Shown piece after piece: positions 1-8,975 of a DNA stretch of 64,000 nucleotides. Origin of the DNA: SIG607 sp045586405 (GTDB lineage: Bacteria; Bacillota; Clostridia; Oscillospirales; Acutalibacteraceae); the NCBI GenBank assembly GCA_045586405.1, contig JAZNAG010000112.1:5083-69082 (forward strand), in the 5' to 3' direction. Numbering within the stretch: the stretch's first letter is position 1; each line of letters starts with the position of its first letter. Made by a program: the position numbers and the translations under genes. The notes under the pieces are model-generated. The model was not told where the DNA came from. It did not search any database and was given only the letters and a program-made list of their open reading frames with translations.

Positions 1-1
1 G

Positions 2-775
2 GATATTGCTGCGCCCCGTTGCTTTGAAATTGAGAAGAAGTTAAAGGAGCTTTGCGACATTCCCGTATTCCACGATGACCAGCACGGTACTGCTGTTGTT
101 GTTGGTGCCGCACTTCTTAACGCTCTTCGCCTTACAAAGAAAGAAATCGGCGAAATTAAGTGCGTAATCAACGGCGCAGGTAGTGCAGGTATTGCTATCG
201 GTAAGCACCTTTTAAAACTGGGTGTTAAAAATCTTACTATGGTAGACCGTTTCGGTATTATCGTAGAGGGCGACAGTAAGCTTAATTCTGCTCAGGCTGA
301 AATGAGTAAGGTGACCAACAGAGAAAAGAAGACAGGTCTTCTTGCCGATGCAATGAAGGGCGCAGATGTATTTATCGGCGTTTCTGCCCCAGGTGTTGTT
401 GATGAGGATATGATTAAATCAATGAATAAGGATGCTATTGTATTCCCAATGGCAAACCCTGTGCCCGAAATTATGCCTGATAAGGCAAAAGCGGCAGGCG
501 CAAGGGTTGTTGGAACCGGCCGTTCCGATTTCCCCAACCAGATAAACAATGTTATGGCTTTCCCCGGAATTTTCCGAGGTGCCCTTGATGTCAGAGCATC
601 TGATATAAACGAAGAAATGCAGATGGCAGCATCTCTTGCTATCGCTTCTCTCGTTTCTGACGAAGAACTTAACGAGGAATATATTATGCCTTTCGCATTT
701 GACGAAAGAATCGGCAAAACCGTTGCTGAAAAGGTTGCTCAGGCAGCTCGCGACAGCGGTGTAGCAAGAATATAA
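2..775 (+). CDS. NAD(P)-dependent malic enzyme, C-terminal part (5' end outside window)
   Basis: Oxidative decarboxylation of malate to pyruvate in the cytoplasm. The reading frame is open from base 2, so the gene starts upstream of the window and 257 residues are visible. Seen: HDDQHGTA near residue 20, the malic-enzyme active-site region. An NAD(P)-binding glycine motif GAGSAG follows near residue 60 and then ANPVPEI, typical of the short (about 390-residue) bacterial malic enzymes. The C-terminus looks complete and ends in TAA. Cofactor preference cannot be read from the fragment. The next gene begins 40 bases downstream with its own ribosome site; no terminator is visible between them, so co-transcription is possible. 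Confidence 0.93.
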   Translation, partial: DIAAPRCFEIEKKLKELCDIPVFHDDQHGTAVVVGAALLNALRLTKKEIGEIKCVINGAGSAGIAIGKHLLKLGVKNLTMVDRFGIIVEGDSKLNSAQAEMSKVTNREKKTGLLADAMKGADVFIGVSAPGVVDEDMIKSMNKDAIVFPMANPVPEIMPDKAKAAGARVVGTGRSDFPNQINNVMAFPGIFRGALDVRASDINEEMQMAASLAIASLVSDEELNEEYIMPFAFDERIGKTVAEKVAQAARDSGVARI

Positions 776-815
776 GACTCGTTTAAATTAAAAAATTTTT
801 TTTGAGGTGTTAAAA

Positions 816-1304
816 ATGAAAAAACTTTTAGCTATTTTACTCGCTCTTGCAATGGTATTTACCTTTGCAGCCTGCACAGGCGGTGCAACCGAAGATAATT
901 CTTCAAACAATTCTTCTAAAGTTGACAGTACTTCTTCTCCTTCTTTGAATCTCGGCGTTGATGATAACGGCAGTGAAGATGATAATGACAATGATAATAG
1001 TAGTGAAGAGTTAGTTCTCGAAGGAACCGACAAGTTTGTTGTATGTGCTCTTGAAAGTAACGATACTACCCTTACTTCTATCAAAGACATAAAGGGCAAA
1101 AAGGTTGCAAGTATCTTTGGTACCGACGGTGAAGCTATTGCTAACTACTACGGTGCTGAGTTTACCGGTTTTGGTTCTCCTCAGGACGGCATCAGTGCTT
1201 TCAAGGCTAAGAATTTCGAGTTTTTCATTATGAAAGAGGTTGCTGCTAAGTCTTATGAAGGCCAGGGCATTAAAATTGTTCTTGATCCTATCGTAATTGA
1301 ATAA
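816..1304 (+). CDS. Small lipoprotein with a single solute-binding-protein-like lobe
   Basis: A 162-residue exported lipoprotein. ATG 816 is chosen because GAGG at 804-807 lies 8 bases upstream; a GTG at 807 would overlap that site. Residues 1-19 form a signal peptide and Cys20 (FAAC) is the expected lipidation site. Residues 21-65 are a Ser/Asn/Asp-rich linker. Residues about 70-162 resemble one lobe of a family 3 amino-acid-type solute-binding protein (TSIKDIKGKKV, then GTDGEAIANYY and SPQDGISAFKAKN). Full-length members are around 250 residues with two lobes; here the first lobe is absent, yet the gene is intact with its own ribosome site and terminator. No ABC permease lies nearby. Function unknown; ligand binding by a single lobe is doubtful. 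Confidence 0.8.
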   Translation: MKKLLAILLALAMVFTFAACTGGATEDNSSNNSSKVDSTSSPSLNLGVDDNGSEDDNDNDNSSEELVLEGTDKFVVCALESNDTTLTSIKDIKGKKVASIFGTDGEAIANYYGAEFTGFGSPQDGISAFKAKNFEFFIMKEVAAKSYEGQGIKIVLDPIVIE

Positions 1305-1323
1305 TCAGGCTTAAAACCAAATA

Positions 1324-1359
1324 AATTAACCGTATCCGATGGATGCGGTTAATTTTTTT
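1324..1359 (+). terminator. Rho-independent terminator after the small lipoprotein gene
   Basis: A 14-bp stem with one G-T pair (arms 1324-1337 and 1341-1354), a GAT loop and a run of T to 1359. It separates the lipoprotein gene from the rnj promoter. Confidence 0.9.
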
Positions 1360-1388
1360 ATATATTGTTCATAATATAGTTAATCGGC

Positions 1389-1417
1389 TTGACATACGAC
1401 TCGAAATAATATATTAT
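1389..1417 (+). promoter_or_regulatory. Sigma-A type promoter for rnj-rplI-dnaB
   Basis: TTGACA at 1389-1394, a 17-base spacer, TATTAT at 1412-1417. It lies 109 bases upstream of the rnj start and directly follows the preceding terminator, so it probably drives the whole rnj-rplI-dnaB-tilS-hpt-ftsH run. The AT-rich leader between it and rnj shows no clear structured element. Confidence 0.85.
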
Positions 1418-1525
1418 AAATATATCTATATATATTTATAGTGGGATAATAGCATTTGGCCGAGAAATTGTTTTGCAAAAGAGGCAAAACTGAATATAAA
1501 AATAATAATAATAGGAGGACATTTG

Positions 1526-3346
1526 ATGAGTGAACAAAAAGCGGTGCAGAAAAAAACGCGCCGCGTTGCAGAAAAAGGTAAGTCTGCAAAAAGAAGCGTA
1601 ATGAAAAACAGGGCTTCTTTAGAAAAAACTAAAAAGGAAACCGCAAGAAAGAATACCGTAAACAGAAAAAAGGAATTGGCTGAAAATACAAAGCCCGTAC
1701 GTATAATTCCTTTAGGCGGTATCGGTGAGATAGGTAAAAATATCACACTTTACGAATATGACGGCGATATGTTTATCGTTGACTGCGGAATGAGTTTTCC
1801 TGATGCAGACACACCGGGTATTGATATTGTAATACCTGATTTTACCTACATTATCGAAAATAAGGATAAAATAAAGGGTATGGTATTAACCCACGGTCAT
1901 GAGGACCATATAGGTGCAATACCCTATCTCCTTAAAAATCTTAATATCCCGATTTATTCTACAAAACTGACATTAGGTCTTGTAGATAACAAACTTAAAG
2001 AGCACGGGCTGAGCGGCTCTTCAAGGCTTCATGAGGTTAAGGCGGGGGATAGCGTTAAGCTTGGAAAGTTTAGGGTTGAGCTTATTCATGTAAACCATTC
2101 TATTCCCGATGCGGTGGCGCTTGCTATTCACACACCTGCAGGGGTTATTGTGCAGACAGGTGACTTTAAAATAGACACAACGCCTATTGATAACTATATG
2201 ATAGATATTGCCCGTTTTGCAGAGCTTGGTAAGGAAGGCGTTCTGGCGCTTCTTATGGAATCTACCAATGCAGAGCGCCCCGGTTTTACGGCAAGTGAAA
2301 AAATAGTTGGCGAATCATTTGCTACCCTTTTCAGAAAGGCACGTAAAAACCGTATAATCGTTGCTACTTTTTCTTCTAATATCCATAGAATACAGCAGAT
2401 AATTTATGAGGCTGAGCGTTGCGGCAGAAAGGTTGCCGTTTCGGGCAGAAGTATGGTGAATGTAGTAAACATTGCCGCCGAAATGGGTTATCTCCACCTG
2501 CCCGAGAATGTTCTTATAGATATAGAAACCATAAAAAGATATACTCCCGAACAACTTGTTATTGTTACAACAGGCAGTCAGGGTGAGCCTTTATCGGCTC
2601 TGCACAGAATGTCTATAGGTGAGCACAGACAGTTAGAACTTGCTCCCGGCGATATGATAATCATTTCGGCAACCCCCATTCCCGGTAACGAAAAAACAGT
2701 TTCCAATGTTGTTAACGAGCTTATGCGGAGAGGCGCAAATGTTGTATATGAAAAAATGTACGATGTTCACGTTTCGGGCCACGCCTGTCAGGAAGAACTT
2801 AAGCTTATGCTTGGTATTACTAAGCCAAAATTTTTCATTCCCGTTCACGGTGAGCAAAAGCATTTGGTGCATAACGCCGACCTTGCAAAAGGTGTTGGAA
2901 TTAAAAAAGAAAATATTATAATTTCGGCAATAGGCAATGTAATTGAAATCGGCCAAAAGTCGATTAAGGTTACCGAAAACGTGCCTGCAGGCAGAGTTTT
3001 GGTTGACGGACTGAGTGTGGGCGATGTTGGCAATGTTGTGCTGAAGGACAGAATAAACCTTGCCGATAACGGTATTATTATCGTAGCCGTTACCATAGAT
3101 GGTGTTACGGGTGAGGTCGTTTCGGGCCCTGAGGTTATATCCCGCGGTTTTGTTTATGTTAAGGAATCGGAAGAGCTTATGCTTGATATGAATGAAACGG
3201 CTTGTGATATACTTGAAAAATGTTATATGACAGGTATTAAAGACTGGAACGGCGTCAAAGGCAGACTCAGAGACGGTATGTCACGGTTTATAAGAGAAAG
3301 AACCGGACGCAGCCCAATGATAGTACCCATAGTTATGGAAATGTAG
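1526..3346 (+). CDS. rnj: Ribonuclease J
   Basis: Metallo-beta-lactamase/beta-CASP ribonuclease with 5'-3' exo- and endonuclease activity in mRNA decay and rRNA processing. The ATG at 1526 is preceded by AGGAGG at 1513-1518; an in-frame TTG one codon earlier is less well placed. 606 residues. Residues 1-55 are a Lys/Arg-rich extension absent from typical RNase J (about 555 residues). The catalytic domain begins at IIPLGGIGEIGKN (60-72). HGHEDHIGA at 123-131 supplies metal ligands, and HVSGHA and PVHGE motifs of the beta-CASP part lie further on. First gene of the run behind a strong promoter; rplI starts 16 bases after the stop. In many Firmicutes gdpP, not rnj, precedes rplI-dnaB. Confidence 0.96.
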   Translation: MSEQKAVQKKTRRVAEKGKSAKRSVMKNRASLEKTKKETARKNTVNRKKELAENTKPVRIIPLGGIGEIGKNITLYEYDGDMFIVDCGMSFPDADTPGIDIVIPDFTYIIENKDKIKGMVLTHGHEDHIGAIPYLLKNLNIPIYSTKLTLGLVDNKLKEHGLSGSSRLHEVKAGDSVKLGKFRVELIHVNHSIPDAVALAIHTPAGVIVQTGDFKIDTTPIDNYMIDIARFAELGKEGVLALLMESTNAERPGFTASEKIVGESFATLFRKARKNRIIVATFSSNIHRIQQIIYEAERCGRKVAVSGRSMVNVVNIAAEMGYLHLPENVLIDIETIKRYTPEQLVIVTTGSQGEPLSALHRMSIGEHRQLELAPGDMIIISATPIPGNEKTVSNVVNELMRRGANVVYEKMYDVHVSGHACQEELKLMLGITKPKFFIPVHGEQKHLVHNADLAKGVGIKKENIIISAIGNVIEIGQKSIKVTENVPAGRVLVDGLSVGDVGNVVLKDRINLADNGIIIVAVTIDGVTGEVVSGPEVISRGFVYVKESEELMLDMNETACDILEKCYMTGIKDWNGVKGRLRDGMSRFIRERTGRSPMIVPIVMEM

Positions 3347-3362
3347 CGAAAGGAAGATATAT

Positions 3363-3803
3363 ATGAAGGTTATTTTAACTCAGGATGTAAAAGGACAAGG
3401 CAAAAAAGGTCAGCTTGTAAATGTTTCTGACGGATATGCCCGTAATTTCCTTTTTCCGAAAAATCTTGCCGTAGAGGCTGACTCTGCGGCAATGAATGAG
3501 CTTAAAAACCGCGAATCTGCGGCGGCTCATCACAAACAGGAAGAAATAGATGCCGCTAAGGCACTGGCTAAAAAGCTTGACGGTGAAAAAATTGTTATTC
3601 ATGCTAAAGCAGGCGGTCAGGGTAAGCTTTTCGGCGCTGTAACTTCTAAAGAAATTGCAGCCGAAATAAATAAAAAATTCGGTGTTACCATTGATAAAAA
3701 GAAAATGAATGTTGCCGATATTAAAAATTTCGGTGAATATACAGCGGAAATTCGACTTTATGTTGGCATTACCGCAAAAATAACTGTTTGTGTAGAGGAA
3801 TAA
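3363..3803 (+). CDS. rplI: 50S ribosomal protein L9
   Basis: L9 binds 23S rRNA near the base of the L1 stalk. 146 residues, the normal length. The N-terminal RNA-binding domain is recognisable from KVILTQDVKGQGKKGQLVNV and GYARNFLFPKNLA. A charged connecting helix follows (residues about 43-75), then the C-terminal domain. AAAGGAAG precedes the ATG. It sits between rnj and dnaB; the rplI-dnaB pair is widely conserved in Firmicutes. The dnaB start follows the stop after only 4 bases. Confidence 0.97.
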   Translation: MKVILTQDVKGQGKKGQLVNVSDGYARNFLFPKNLAVEADSAAMNELKNRESAAAHHKQEEIDAAKALAKKLDGEKIVIHAKAGGQGKLFGAVTSKEIAAEINKKFGVTIDKKKMNVADIKNFGEYTAEIRLYVGITAKITVCVEE

Positions 3804-3807
3804 TATT

Positions 3808-5181
3808 ATGGCTGACGAAAGACAGATACTTGATATTGACGGCGCAGGCCTGCCTTATGATTTTGAGGCAGAGCAGGGCGTACTTGCATCAATCCTTGTT
3901 GATCCTAACTGTATCAGTGATGTTATAACCCATATTAAAGAAGATTACTTTTATATTCCAAATCATAAGGTGATATTCCGCACTCTCTCCAATATGTCAA
4001 ACGACAATATTAAAATCGACTTTATCGTACTGCTTGACAGACTGAAAAAAGAGGGACTTTATGATAAAGCGGGCGGCAAGGCTTATCTTACCGACCTTAT
4101 TCAGAGTGAAGCGTCCAGCGCCAATGTTATGACCTATGTGGGAATAGTAAGAGAACGCTATTACGCAAGGGCACTTATTGTTGCTTCCCGTAATATCATA
4201 AACGATGCTACCGAAAATGTACTGGATGCAGGTAAACTGCTTGAAAAGGCAGAACAACAAATCTATTCAATAAGAGAAGGCAGAAGCATACAAGGTCTTG
4301 AACATATCAAAGGTGTTATTGAAAATGAAACCTTTGAACGTCTTATGAAGATGAGTAATCCCGAAACAAGAGAGGATTATATCGGTATTCCTACCGGTAT
4401 CAGCGGTCTTGATAAAAAGATTACAGGTCTTAACAAATCTGACCTTATTATTCTTGGCGCCCGTCCCGGTATGGGTAAAACCGCTTTTGCACTTAATATT
4501 GCCCGTAATGTAGCTATCAATGCAAAAAAGAGGGTTGCTATTTTCTCTCTTGAAATGTCAAGAGACCAACTTGCTCAGCGTCTTCTCTCCGGTGAGGCGG
4601 CTGTAAAAAGCGAAAAGCTTCGTACCGGTGAGCTTGATCCTGACGAGTGGACAAGACTGGGTGATGCTGCGGCGCATCTGAGAGAAGCTGAAATCTACCT
4701 TGATGAGTCTTCTAACATCACCGTTCCCGAAATGAAGGCAAAGCTCAGAAGAATGGGCGATGTAGGGCTTGTTATAGTCGACTATTTAGGTCTTATGCAT
4801 TCTGCCCGTCAGATAGATAATCGTGTTCAGGAAATTTCTGAAATTACCAGAAGTCTTAAAATAATGGCTAAGGAACTTATGGTGCCCATTATTGTCTGCT
4901 CTCAGCTTTCCCGTGGCACAGAATCAAAGGGTAGCTCTCATAAGCCCGGACTTGCGGATCTGAGAGATTCCGGCTCTATTGAGCAGGATGCAGATATAGT
5001 TTTGTTCCTTTACCGTGAAACATATTATGATAATGAGAAAAAAGACGGTCAGGAAAAGGGCGATCCTAATAAAGCAGAGTGTATTGTTGCTAAAAACAGA
5101 CACGGTGAAATTGGTACAGTTGAGCTTTATTGGGATGGCAGATATACCCGTTTTACTTCTCCTGCGGGGTTTGACGAATGA
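3808..5181 (+). CDS. dnaB: Replicative DNA helicase DnaB (DnaC in Bacillus naming)
   Basis: Hexameric ATP-driven helicase at the replication fork. 457 residues, usual length. The N-terminal primase-interaction domain covers residues about 12-115 (DFEAEQGVLASIL onward). The RecA-like domain carries Walker A GARPGMGKT (217-225), a Walker B region VIVDYLGLM near 325, and the late QDADIVLFLYR motif typical of DnaB. The stop codon overlaps the tilS start as ATGA, which suggests coupled translation. Confidence 0.97.
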   Translation: MADERQILDIDGAGLPYDFEAEQGVLASILVDPNCISDVITHIKEDYFYIPNHKVIFRTLSNMSNDNIKIDFIVLLDRLKKEGLYDKAGGKAYLTDLIQSEASSANVMTYVGIVRERYYARALIVASRNIINDATENVLDAGKLLEKAEQQIYSIREGRSIQGLEHIKGVIENETFERLMKMSNPETREDYIGIPTGISGLDKKITGLNKSDLIILGARPGMGKTAFALNIARNVAINAKKRVAIFSLEMSRDQLAQRLLSGEAAVKSEKLRTGELDPDEWTRLGDAAAHLREAEIYLDESSNITVPEMKAKLRRMGDVGLVIVDYLGLMHSARQIDNRVQEISEITRSLKIMAKELMVPIIVCSQLSRGTESKGSSHKPGLADLRDSGSIEQDADIVLFLYRETYYDNEKKDGQEKGDPNKAECIVAKNRHGEIGTVELYWDGRYTRFTSPAGFDE

Positions 5182-6476
5182 TAGATGTTATCTCTGCTAT
5201 TCGGGGCTTTGCTTTTAAAGAAAACGAAAAGCATGTAAGCGTTGCTCTTTCAGGCGGCGCCGATTCTATGGCGCTGCTTGTAGGCCTCAATATGCTGAAA
5301 AGTGAGCTTGGCATAACGGTCAGTGCACTGCATCTTAACCACTGCCTCAGAGGTGACGAGTCACTTCGTGACGAGGCTTTTGTTAAAGAACAGTGTGAAA
5401 AAAGAAATATACCCCTTATATGTAAAAGGGTAGACGTGGCGGCTGTTGCAGAGCAAAAAGGAATAAGTATTGAACTTGCCGCAAGAAAGGTAAGATACGA
5501 TTTTTTCGAGAAAAACAATGCAGGTGTTGTGGCAACCGCCCATACTGCCGATGATAATATCGAAACAGTACTTTACCGACTTACGCGGGCAACGGGAATC
5601 GACGGTCTTTGCGGTATTCCCGCAAGACGTGACGTTTATATTCGCCCTTTGCTTTGCTGTGAACGAAAAGATATTGAAGATTTCTTAAAAGAGTATAACG
5701 TACCCTTTGTAACCGATTCTACAAATCTTACCGATGAGTACACGAGAAACCGTATACGTCATAAAATAGTTCCCGTTTTAAAGGAATTTAATCCGTCACT
5801 TTGCAGTTCTTTTGCCGATACACTAAGTCTCATAAAATCTGACAGCGATTATTTAAGCACTGTGGCAGATAATGAATTTAAGAAAAGATACAGTGGAGGT
5901 AAGCTGAGCGTTCGGGATTTTGAAAATCTGCATAAGGCAATTGCTTCTCGTGTTATCGGCAGGTTTTTGTCAGAAAACTCTGAAGGTGATAATAATTACT
6001 CAATAAACGGTGTAATGGAAATTGCCCTTAAAAAAAGCGGCAGATTTCAGATTAAGGGCGGCAAAATGGTAAAGTCCGCCAAAGGATATCTATCTTTTGA
6101 AGAAACAAATGAAAATATCAGTTTTAAAACCGATATAAAGAAAGAAAGTGTTGATTTAATTAAAAATGGCGAAAAATTTAACAATTTGTTATTAAAGAAC
6201 GCTATTGACTGTGATAAAATTGTAGGCAGTCTTACCATCAGAACAAAAATGGCAGGGGATAGCATTACTTTTTCTCACAGAAAGGTTTCAAAACCACTTA
6301 ATAAATGGATGAATGAGGAAGCGGTAGATACGCATATCAGAGATATACTTCCCGTAATTTCCGATGAGAAGGGAGTTGTGTGGGTTTATGGCGGCGGTGT
6401 TGACGCCAGAGTATGTCCCGACAAAAACACAAAATATGTATATCGCATCTTTTCAGAAAAGCTTGGGGGAAAATAA
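5178..6476 (+). CDS. tilS: tRNA(Ile)-lysidine synthase
   Basis: Converts the wobble cytidine of the CAU-anticodon tRNA-Ile to lysidine using ATP and lysine, so that AUA is read as isoleucine. 432 residues. The PP-loop SGGADS is at residues 25-30. HLNHCLRGDES and an ATAHTADDNIET stretch follow, both typical of TilS, and the C-terminal TilS domain is present (VSKPLNKWMNEEAV region). The ATG overlaps the dnaB stop by 4 bases. It is followed at 1 base by hpt, then ftsH; the order tilS-hpt-ftsH is the classical Firmicutes arrangement, which supports the call. Confidence 0.96.
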   Translation: MIDVISAIRGFAFKENEKHVSVALSGGADSMALLVGLNMLKSELGITVSALHLNHCLRGDESLRDEAFVKEQCEKRNIPLICKRVDVAAVAEQKGISIELAARKVRYDFFEKNNAGVVATAHTADDNIETVLYRLTRATGIDGLCGIPARRDVYIRPLLCCERKDIEDFLKEYNVPFVTDSTNLTDEYTRNRIRHKIVPVLKEFNPSLCSSFADTLSLIKSDSDYLSTVADNEFKKRYSGGKLSVRDFENLHKAIASRVIGRFLSENSEGDNNYSINGVMEIALKKSGRFQIKGGKMVKSAKGYLSFEETNENISFKTDIKKESVDLIKNGEKFNNLLLKNAIDCDKIVGSLTIRTKMAGDSITFSHRKVSKPLNKWMNEEAVDTHIRDILPVISDEKGVVWVYGGGVDARVCPDKNTKYVYRIFSEKLGGK

Positions 6477-6477
6477 A

Positions 6478-7017
6478 ATGTCTATGAAGGACGATATTAA
6501 GGAAATTCTTGTAAGTGCAGAAGAAATTAAAGAAATCTGCAAAAAATTGGGCAAACAGATAACAGAAGATTATAAGGATAAAAACCTGCTTCTTGTTGGT
6601 GCGCTTCGCGGCTCGGTAGCGTTTATTGCCGACCTTATGAAAGAAATTGATCTTTTCTGTGAGGTCGATTTTCTTGCTATCTCTACATACCGCGGTGTTA
6701 AAAGTACCGGCGAAATTAAATGGAAAAAGCATCTTGATACCGAGGTTAAAGATTACGATGTGCTTATTGTTGAAGATATCGTCGATTCGGGCTTTTCTTT
6801 ATCAGAACTTACCAAAATTCTCATTGACCGTGGTGCAAAAAGCGTAAAAACCTGCACTCTGCTTGACAAACCCGACGGCAGAACCGTTGAGTTCGAGGCA
6901 GATTATGTTGGCAAAAAAGTTCCCGATGCCTTTGTCGTAGGCTACGGACTTGACTATAACGAAAAATACAGAAATTTACCCTTTGTGGGAATACTTGACC
7001 CCAAGGTTTACAGCTAA
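6478..7017 (+). CDS. hpt: Hypoxanthine phosphoribosyltransferase
   Basis: Purine salvage: hypoxanthine or guanine plus PRPP gives IMP or GMP. ATG 6478 lies 7 bases after GGGGGA (6465-6470), giving a 179-residue protein of normal family length; an ATG two codons later is also possible. The PRPP-binding signature VLIVEDIVDSGFS is at residues 95-107. LRGSVAFIADL near 43-53 is the pyrophosphate-loop region, and the PDAFVVGYGLDY stretch near the C-terminus is typical. Cytoplasmic enzyme encoded between tilS and ftsH. Confidence 0.96.
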   Translation: MSMKDDIKEILVSAEEIKEICKKLGKQITEDYKDKNLLLVGALRGSVAFIADLMKEIDLFCEVDFLAISTYRGVKSTGEIKWKKHLDTEVKDYDVLIVEDIVDSGFSLSELTKILIDRGAKSVKTCTLLDKPDGRTVEFEADYVGKKVPDAFVVGYGLDYNEKYRNLPFVGILDPKVYS

Positions 7018-7034
7018 GAAAGGATGTGCGTCTG

Positions 7035-8879
7035 TTGAATAAAAACATCAGAAAGGTATTGCTTTATATAGGAATTCCCGTAATTCTTATTATATCAATA
7101 GCCTCTGTTTCTTTGTTCGGACAAACAAAAGAAAACACTACTTATTACGATATTATAACTAAAATACAGAAAGGTGAGGTTTCGTCTTATACACTGAACC
7201 TTTATAACGGCGACCTTTCTTATACCACAAGGGCTGACTCTAAAAGGCACAGCTATACAATAGCCGACCCTTACATTTTCTACGAAGATGTAAACGAGGC
7301 TGTTATGAAGTATAACGCCGAAAATCCCGAAACCCCCATAAAGATGGATTATAAAAGCGGCGACGGTATTGCGTGGCTGTCTCAGCTTATGCCATCTGTT
7401 TTACTTGTGATTTTTATGGTGGCTATCGGTTTCCTGTTTATGAAACGAATGGGTGCTTCTATGGGCGCAGATAAATCGTTTCAGTTCGGTAAGGCTAAGC
7501 CTAAAAAGGAAACCAACCGCAAAACCACCTTTGCCGATGTGGCAGGTGCCGATGAAGAAAAGGAAGAAATGGTAGAAATTGTTGACTTCCTTAAAGACCA
7601 TAAAAAGTTTGACGAACTTGGTGCCCGTATACCTAAGGGTGTGCTTCTTGTGGGCCCTCCCGGTACAGGTAAAACCTTACTTGCCCGTGCTGTTGCGGGT
7701 GAGGCAGGGGTACCGTTTTTCAGCATTTCGGGTTCCGACTTTGTTGAAATGTTCGTAGGTGTAGGTGCTTCCAGAGTAAGAGATTTATTTGAAGAAGCAA
7801 AGAAAAGCGCACCTTCAATTATATTCATAGACGAAATTGACGCTGTCGGACGTCAGCGTGGCGCAGGACTTGGCGGCGGTCACGATGAAAGAGAACAGAC
7901 CTTAAACCAGCTTCTTGTTGAAATGGACGGTTTCGGCGCTAACGAGGGCGTTATAGTTATGGCGGCAACCAACCGTCCTGACATACTGGATAAAGCTCTG
8001 CTTCGTCCCGGACGTTTTGACAGACAGATAACAGTTAACTATCCCGACATAAAGGGTAGAGAAGAGATTTTAAAGGTGCACTCACGCGGTAAGCCTTTAG
8101 GACCTGATGTTAATCTTAAAACTATTGCCGCTTCTACTGCAGGCTTTACGGGCGCTGACCTTGAAAATCTTTTAAATGAAGCCGCTTTACTTGCAGTTCG
8201 TCGCGGTAAAAAGGCTATCACTCAGCCTGAAATTGAAGAGGCTACCATTAAGGTTGTTATGGGCACCGAGAAGAAGTCTCACGTTATTAAGGACAAAGAC
8301 AAGATGATTACCTCTTATCACGAGGCAGGTCACGCTATTGTTTCCTACTTCCTGCCAACACAGGACCCTGTTCATCAGATTTCTATTATTCCTCGCGGTA
8401 TGGCGGCAGGTTATACTATGTATATTCCTACCGAGGAAAAAGGCCATGTATCGAGAAATTCGATGCTTGAACAGATTTGCTCTCTCCTTGGCGGCAGAGC
8501 GGCAGAACAGTTAACTCAGGACGATATCTGCACAGGCGCATCTAACGATATTCAGCGCGCTACCGAACTTGCCAGAAAGATGATTACCAAGTACGGTATG
8601 AGCGAAAAACTCGGTCTTATTACCTTCGGTACCGATAACGACGCTGTATTCCTTGGCAGAGATTTTTCTTCAACCCCCAACTATTCCGAAAAAATCGCCG
8701 CTCAGATTGACGAAGAAATCAATTCTATCGTTATGACACAGTATGATAAGGCACTTGATATTCTTAAAAGTAATATGCCTAAGCTTCACGAAATCGCCAA
8801 GGTGCTCTTTACCGAAGAAAAAATTGACGGTGAGCGTTTCAGAGATATTATGGATAACAAAAATATGTTAAATGAGTAG
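7035..8879 (+). CDS. ftsH: ATP-dependent zinc metalloprotease FtsH
   Basis: Membrane-anchored AAA+ protease for membrane and regulatory proteins. The TTG at 7035 has AAGGA (7020-7024) 10 bases upstream and is preferred; a GTG at 7026 would almost touch that site. 614 residues. Membrane segments lie at about 7-28 and 117-137 with an extracytoplasmic domain between. Walker A GPPGTGKT is at 207-214, Walker B IIFIDEID at about 262-269, and the second region of homology ATNRPDILDKALLRPGRFDR follows. The zinc site HEAGH is at 429-433. No terminator is visible after the gene. A new promoter for the secreted esterase starts 5 bases beyond the stop. Confidence 0.97.
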   Translation: MNKNIRKVLLYIGIPVILIISIASVSLFGQTKENTTYYDIITKIQKGEVSSYTLNLYNGDLSYTTRADSKRHSYTIADPYIFYEDVNEAVMKYNAENPETPIKMDYKSGDGIAWLSQLMPSVLLVIFMVAIGFLFMKRMGASMGADKSFQFGKAKPKKETNRKTTFADVAGADEEKEEMVEIVDFLKDHKKFDELGARIPKGVLLVGPPGTGKTLLARAVAGEAGVPFFSISGSDFVEMFVGVGASRVRDLFEEAKKSAPSIIFIDEIDAVGRQRGAGLGGGHDEREQTLNQLLVEMDGFGANEGVIVMAATNRPDILDKALLRPGRFDRQITVNYPDIKGREEILKVHSRGKPLGPDVNLKTIAASTAGFTGADLENLLNEAALLAVRRGKKAITQPEIEEATIKVVMGTEKKSHVIKDKDKMITSYHEAGHAIVSYFLPTQDPVHQISIIPRGMAAGYTMYIPTEEKGHVSRNSMLEQICSLLGGRAAEQLTQDDICTGASNDIQRATELARKMITKYGMSEKLGLITFGTDNDAVFLGRDFSSTPNYSEKIAAQIDEEINSIVMTQYDKALDILKSNMPKLHEIAKVLFTEEKIDGERFRDIMDNKNMLNE

Positions 8880-8883
8880 AATT

Positions 8884-8913
8884 TTGACATAAAAATAGCA
8901 GAAACCTTATATT
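8884..8913 (+). promoter_or_regulatory. Sigma-A type promoter for the secreted deacetylase gene
   Basis: TTGACA at 8884-8889 and TATATT at 8908-8913 with an 18-base spacer, directly after the ftsH stop. The deacetylase start lies 62 bases downstream. Confidence 0.7.
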
Positions 8914-8975
8914 GCACTATTAAACATGTCTATGGTATCATAAAATAAACACTTAATGAGTGAGGTTTTAGGTTT

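Noticed and set aside
791..803. The A-run/T-run before the small lipoprotein gene as a terminator of the malic enzyme gene
   Set aside because: It is only an AT tract without a GC stem, and it blends into the ribosome site of the next gene.
8187..8447. Antisense open frames within ftsH, dnaE, alaS and other long genes
   Set aside because: They are frame shadows of strongly supported genes, with no motifs or ribosome sites of their own.
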